From assembly GCF_030167905.1 (NCBI RefSeq), contig NZ_JARGNA010000002.1:400164-464163 (forward strand): 64,000 bases of DNA, given 5' to 3'. A model generated the notes under the pieces. It searched no databases and was not told the DNA's origin. It saw only the letters and a list, made by a program, of their open reading frames with translations. Source of the DNA: Flavobacterium terrisoli (GTDB lineage Bacteria; Bacteroidota; Bacteroidia; Flavobacteriales; Flavobacteriaceae). The number at the start of each line of letters is the position of its first letter. The stretch's first letter is position 1. Made by a program: the position numbers and the translations under genes. This document shows, piece after piece, positions 62,502 to 64,000 of this stretch.

Positions 62502-63500
62502 TTAATTAATAGCTGGACAGTTACAGTGGTATTTCTCTGCTTTACAGAATAAGTTGAGACCCAAAGTGATTTGGTGGAATCCACCTGCATCAAATTTCAC
62601 ATCGCCTAACAAATGGGAATAAGTATAGGAAAACATAAAATTCTTAACGTTAACCCCAACGATTGGCGTTATATATTGTAATTTTTGGTCAGCTACACCA
62701 TTTCCTTGAACATACTGAGCACCATCAAGACTTCTTCTGTAAGATATCCCTCCCCAAAGTCTTCCGAACTCTAATTCTTTGTAAGCTTTAATGTTTAAAT
62801 CAATTGTCTTTTCCTGCGTTTGCGTAACCAATTGGAACATAAATGACGGCTCCCAAAGAATAGATTCTTCATCTCCAAAAGTATACCCTGAATTCAAAAT
62901 AAACCTTCTCAAGTTTACCGGCTCGCTGTCTGTATACAATTTTCTGTCACTTGCCAAGGCATTTTTTACGGTAGCATGAACATAAAAATCAAGGAAGTTA
63001 TAGGATGCTCCAATATCCACATTAAAATAAGTTGCTTTTTGAATCGACGCAAATATTAATGGGTCAAAATCAGGATAATTATCATAAAAAGTAGTTTGGT
63101 CTAAATTACTTTGTACAAAACCGGCACTCATACCAAATGAAAGTTGGTTTAAATCAACCCTATCTCGAGAAAACATTAAATGGTGGGCGTAAGTCAACTT
63201 CATCCCCGTTTGAGAGTGATATCCGTTTTTATCATTAAATACAATAACACCGCCTCCGGATCTTTCTCCAAGCGAACCGTTAAAACTTAACGTTTGCAAT
63301 GCTGGTGCGTCCTCTTGACCAAACCATTGTTGCCTTCCGGTTAATCTAAGTTTTGCACAATTCGCAGCACCTGCCATAGAAGGATGAAGTAAATAATAGT
63401 TGTCTGATAAGTAATCAGAGTAAACAGGCAATCCTTCTTGAGAAGTTGAAAGTTGTGATACAAAAAGTATAGCTAGTAGACAAAATTTTCTAAAATTCAT
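62502..63500 (-). CDS. PorP/SprF family type IX secretion membrane protein
   Basis: A 332-residue outer membrane barrel with a signal peptide ending 'ILFVSQLSTSQ'. The PorP/SprF start 'LPVYSDYLSDNYYLLHPSMA' and 'CAKLRLTGRQQWFGQEDAPA' are diagnostic, as is 'FSFNGSLGERSGGGVIVFND'-like sequence at about 68-85. SprF-type proteins help attach or export partner proteins bearing type B sorting domains. The gene lies 6 nt after exactly such a protein, as in the sprB-sprF arrangement. A terminator follows the stop. Confidence 0.93.
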   Translation of the reverse strand: MNFRKFCLLAILFVSQLSTSQEGLPVYSDYLSDNYYLLHPSMAGAANCAKLRLTGRQQWFGQEDAPALQTLSFNGSLGERSGGGVIVFNDKNGYHSQTGMKLTYAHHLMFSRDRVDLNQLSFGMSAGFVQSNLDQTTFYDNYPDFDPLIFASIQKATYFNVDIGASYNFLDFYVHATVKNALASDRKLYTDSEPVNLRRFILNSGYTFGDEESILWEPSFMFQLVTQTQEKTIDLNIKAYKELEFGRLWGGISYRRSLDGAQYVQGNGVADQKLQYITPIVGVNVKNFMFSYTYSHLLGDVKFDAGGFHQITLGLNLFCKAEKYHCNCPAIN

Positions 63501-63506
63501 TTTAAT

Positions 63507-64000
63507 TTATCTTTTTAATGAGAAATGGGCTTTAAATTGTTTCATGGTTCCGTTTTCAGGATAATCTACCGTAAACCAGTAATCCGTTGATGGCAGCGGA
63601 TGTCCGTTGAACGTTCCATCCCAGCCCGGACTCATAGGACTGATTTGTTTGATTAATTTTCCATAGCGGTCAAATATATAAATTTTTGTTTGATCTGCAT
63701 AATTATCATTATCCAATCCGGTAACATTCCAATTTTCATGGATACCATCCCCGTTTGGTGTAAAATAATGAGGGTAATCAATCACCTGAACATTTCCTAT
63801 GAGTTCCACTCCACAAGAGTAATCAGGGTCTCTCACGTCCCATACATAAATCGTATGCACTCCCAAAGATACGTTCTCAAACACATTGCTGGTTTGTCTC
63901 GGTCCATCATCCAGACTGTATTCATAAATACCATAACCTTCATTGGTCACCGTGATGATCTGATTCTCCGCAAAGGCATTGGTCACCGTATAAGTAATGT
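63507..64000 (-). CDS. C-terminal end of a secreted protein with T9SS type B sorting domain
   Basis: The last ~164 residues of a large exported protein whose start lies beyond the right edge. The frame is open to position 64000 ('ITYTVTNAFAENQIITVTNE'), so the GTG at 63986 is not its start. The tail holds an Ig-like repeat of the gliding-adhesin type ('GYGIYEYSLDDGPRQTSNVF') and a type B sorting domain ('PHYFTPNGDGIHENWNVTGL', 'IYIFDRYGKLIKQISPMSPG', 'LPSTDYWFTVDYPENGTMK'). It lies 6 nt before its PorP/SprF partner, so both belong to one operon. It is probably a surface adhesin. Confidence 0.9.
   Translation of the reverse strand, partial: ITYTVTNAFAENQIITVTNEGYGIYEYSLDDGPRQTSNVFENVSLGVHTIYVWDVRDPDYSCGVELIGNVQVIDYPHYFTPNGDGIHENWNVTGLDNDNYADQTKIYIFDRYGKLIKQISPMSPGWDGTFNGHPLPSTDYWFTVDYPENGTMKQFKAHFSLKR

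Noticed and set aside
63507..63986. Reading the right-edge frame as a complete 159-residue gene starting at GTG 63986
   Set aside because: The frame stays open to the window edge with Ig-like sequence and no signal peptide, so it is the tail of a longer protein.
1..64000. CRISPR arrays, insertion sequences, rRNA genes, replication origin
   Set aside because: I looked for regularly spaced direct repeats, transposase motifs, rRNA sequence and DnaA-box clusters and found none.

Overview
The window is about 64 kb of chromosome from a member of the Flavobacteriia, most likely Flavobacterium or a close relative. The evidence is the low G+C content, the absence of Shine-Dalgarno sequences, the Bacteroidota-type -7 promoter box TAnnTTTG in front of many genes, many type IX secretion (T9SS) proteins (type A and type B sorting domains, PorP/SprF, a PorG-like protein, a T9SS plug homologue), a prokaryotic GH3 enzyme, an S46 dipeptidyl peptidase and a fused HPPK-deoxynucleoside kinase. 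Nearly all of it is housekeeping and envelope biology. I see no prophage, insertion sequence, CRISPR array or rRNA operon. Coding density is high and no gene-free gap exceeds 300 bases.

Layout. 0-9.5 kb: the 3' part of a TolC-like efflux protein, methionine aminopeptidase (map) coupled to a methyltransferase, an M16 protease, the T9SS plug homologue, apaG and the proline-catabolic dehydrogenase pruA. 9.6-18.7 kb: a secreted alpha/beta hydrolase with a type A sorting domain, rsmG, a front-end-type desaturase, a class I aminotransferase, purT, a DUF6370 protein, a Crp-like regulator and a seven-repeat T9SS cargo protein. 18.8-24.6 kb: a compact redox/stress cluster (pirin, GNAT, OsmC, YjdI-type ferredoxin, FMN reductase), a lipoprotein, fabD, then HipA-like kinase/DUF3037/M23 peptidase/coiled-coil lipoprotein. 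24.6-32.1 kb: an EamA transporter, galE, a small membrane protein, a DegT aminotransferase, the Kdo transferase waaA, a DPP11-like S46 peptidase and a tiny Ala/Thr-rich lipoprotein. 32.1-38.9 kb: a DUF1508 protein, tRNA-Gly(GCC) and tRNA-Leu(TAA), mutS, DUF1573, a SpoU-family RNA methyltransferase and a lectin-fold type B cargo. 38.9-47.8 kb: folK-dNK fusion, a large AsmA-like protein, DUF2797, GH3 with a 44-residue lipoprotein, and a TonB-dependent-receptor-like barrel.

47.8-55.1 kb holds the proteostasis block tig-clpP-clpX (minus strand), a small four-helix membrane protein, an alpha/beta hydrolase, pdxJ, a CBS protein and nadK. 55.3-61.8 kb is an envelope-biogenesis operon, porG-like/uppS/bamA/skp/skp, followed by murI. 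It couples undecaprenyl-phosphate supply, outer-membrane protein assembly, periplasmic chaperones and a T9SS part. 61.9-64 kb (minus strand) holds a gamma-carbonic anhydrase, a PorP/SprF protein and the C-terminal end of a type B cargo protein running off the right edge.

The most interesting non-coding signals are two structured elements of the same design (about 49.94-50.05 kb and 61.85-61.93 kb) that I think belong to the Flavo-1 class of flavobacterial RNAs. One carries a foreign-looking palindrome in its terminal loop. Short tandem repeats also sit directly in front of the clpX, clpP and nadK start codons. I did not find an obviously new multi-gene defence or metabolic system. The best candidates for unexplained biology are the HipA-like kinase/DUF3037 pair, the GH3/Cys-rich lipoprotein pair and the structured intergenic elements.
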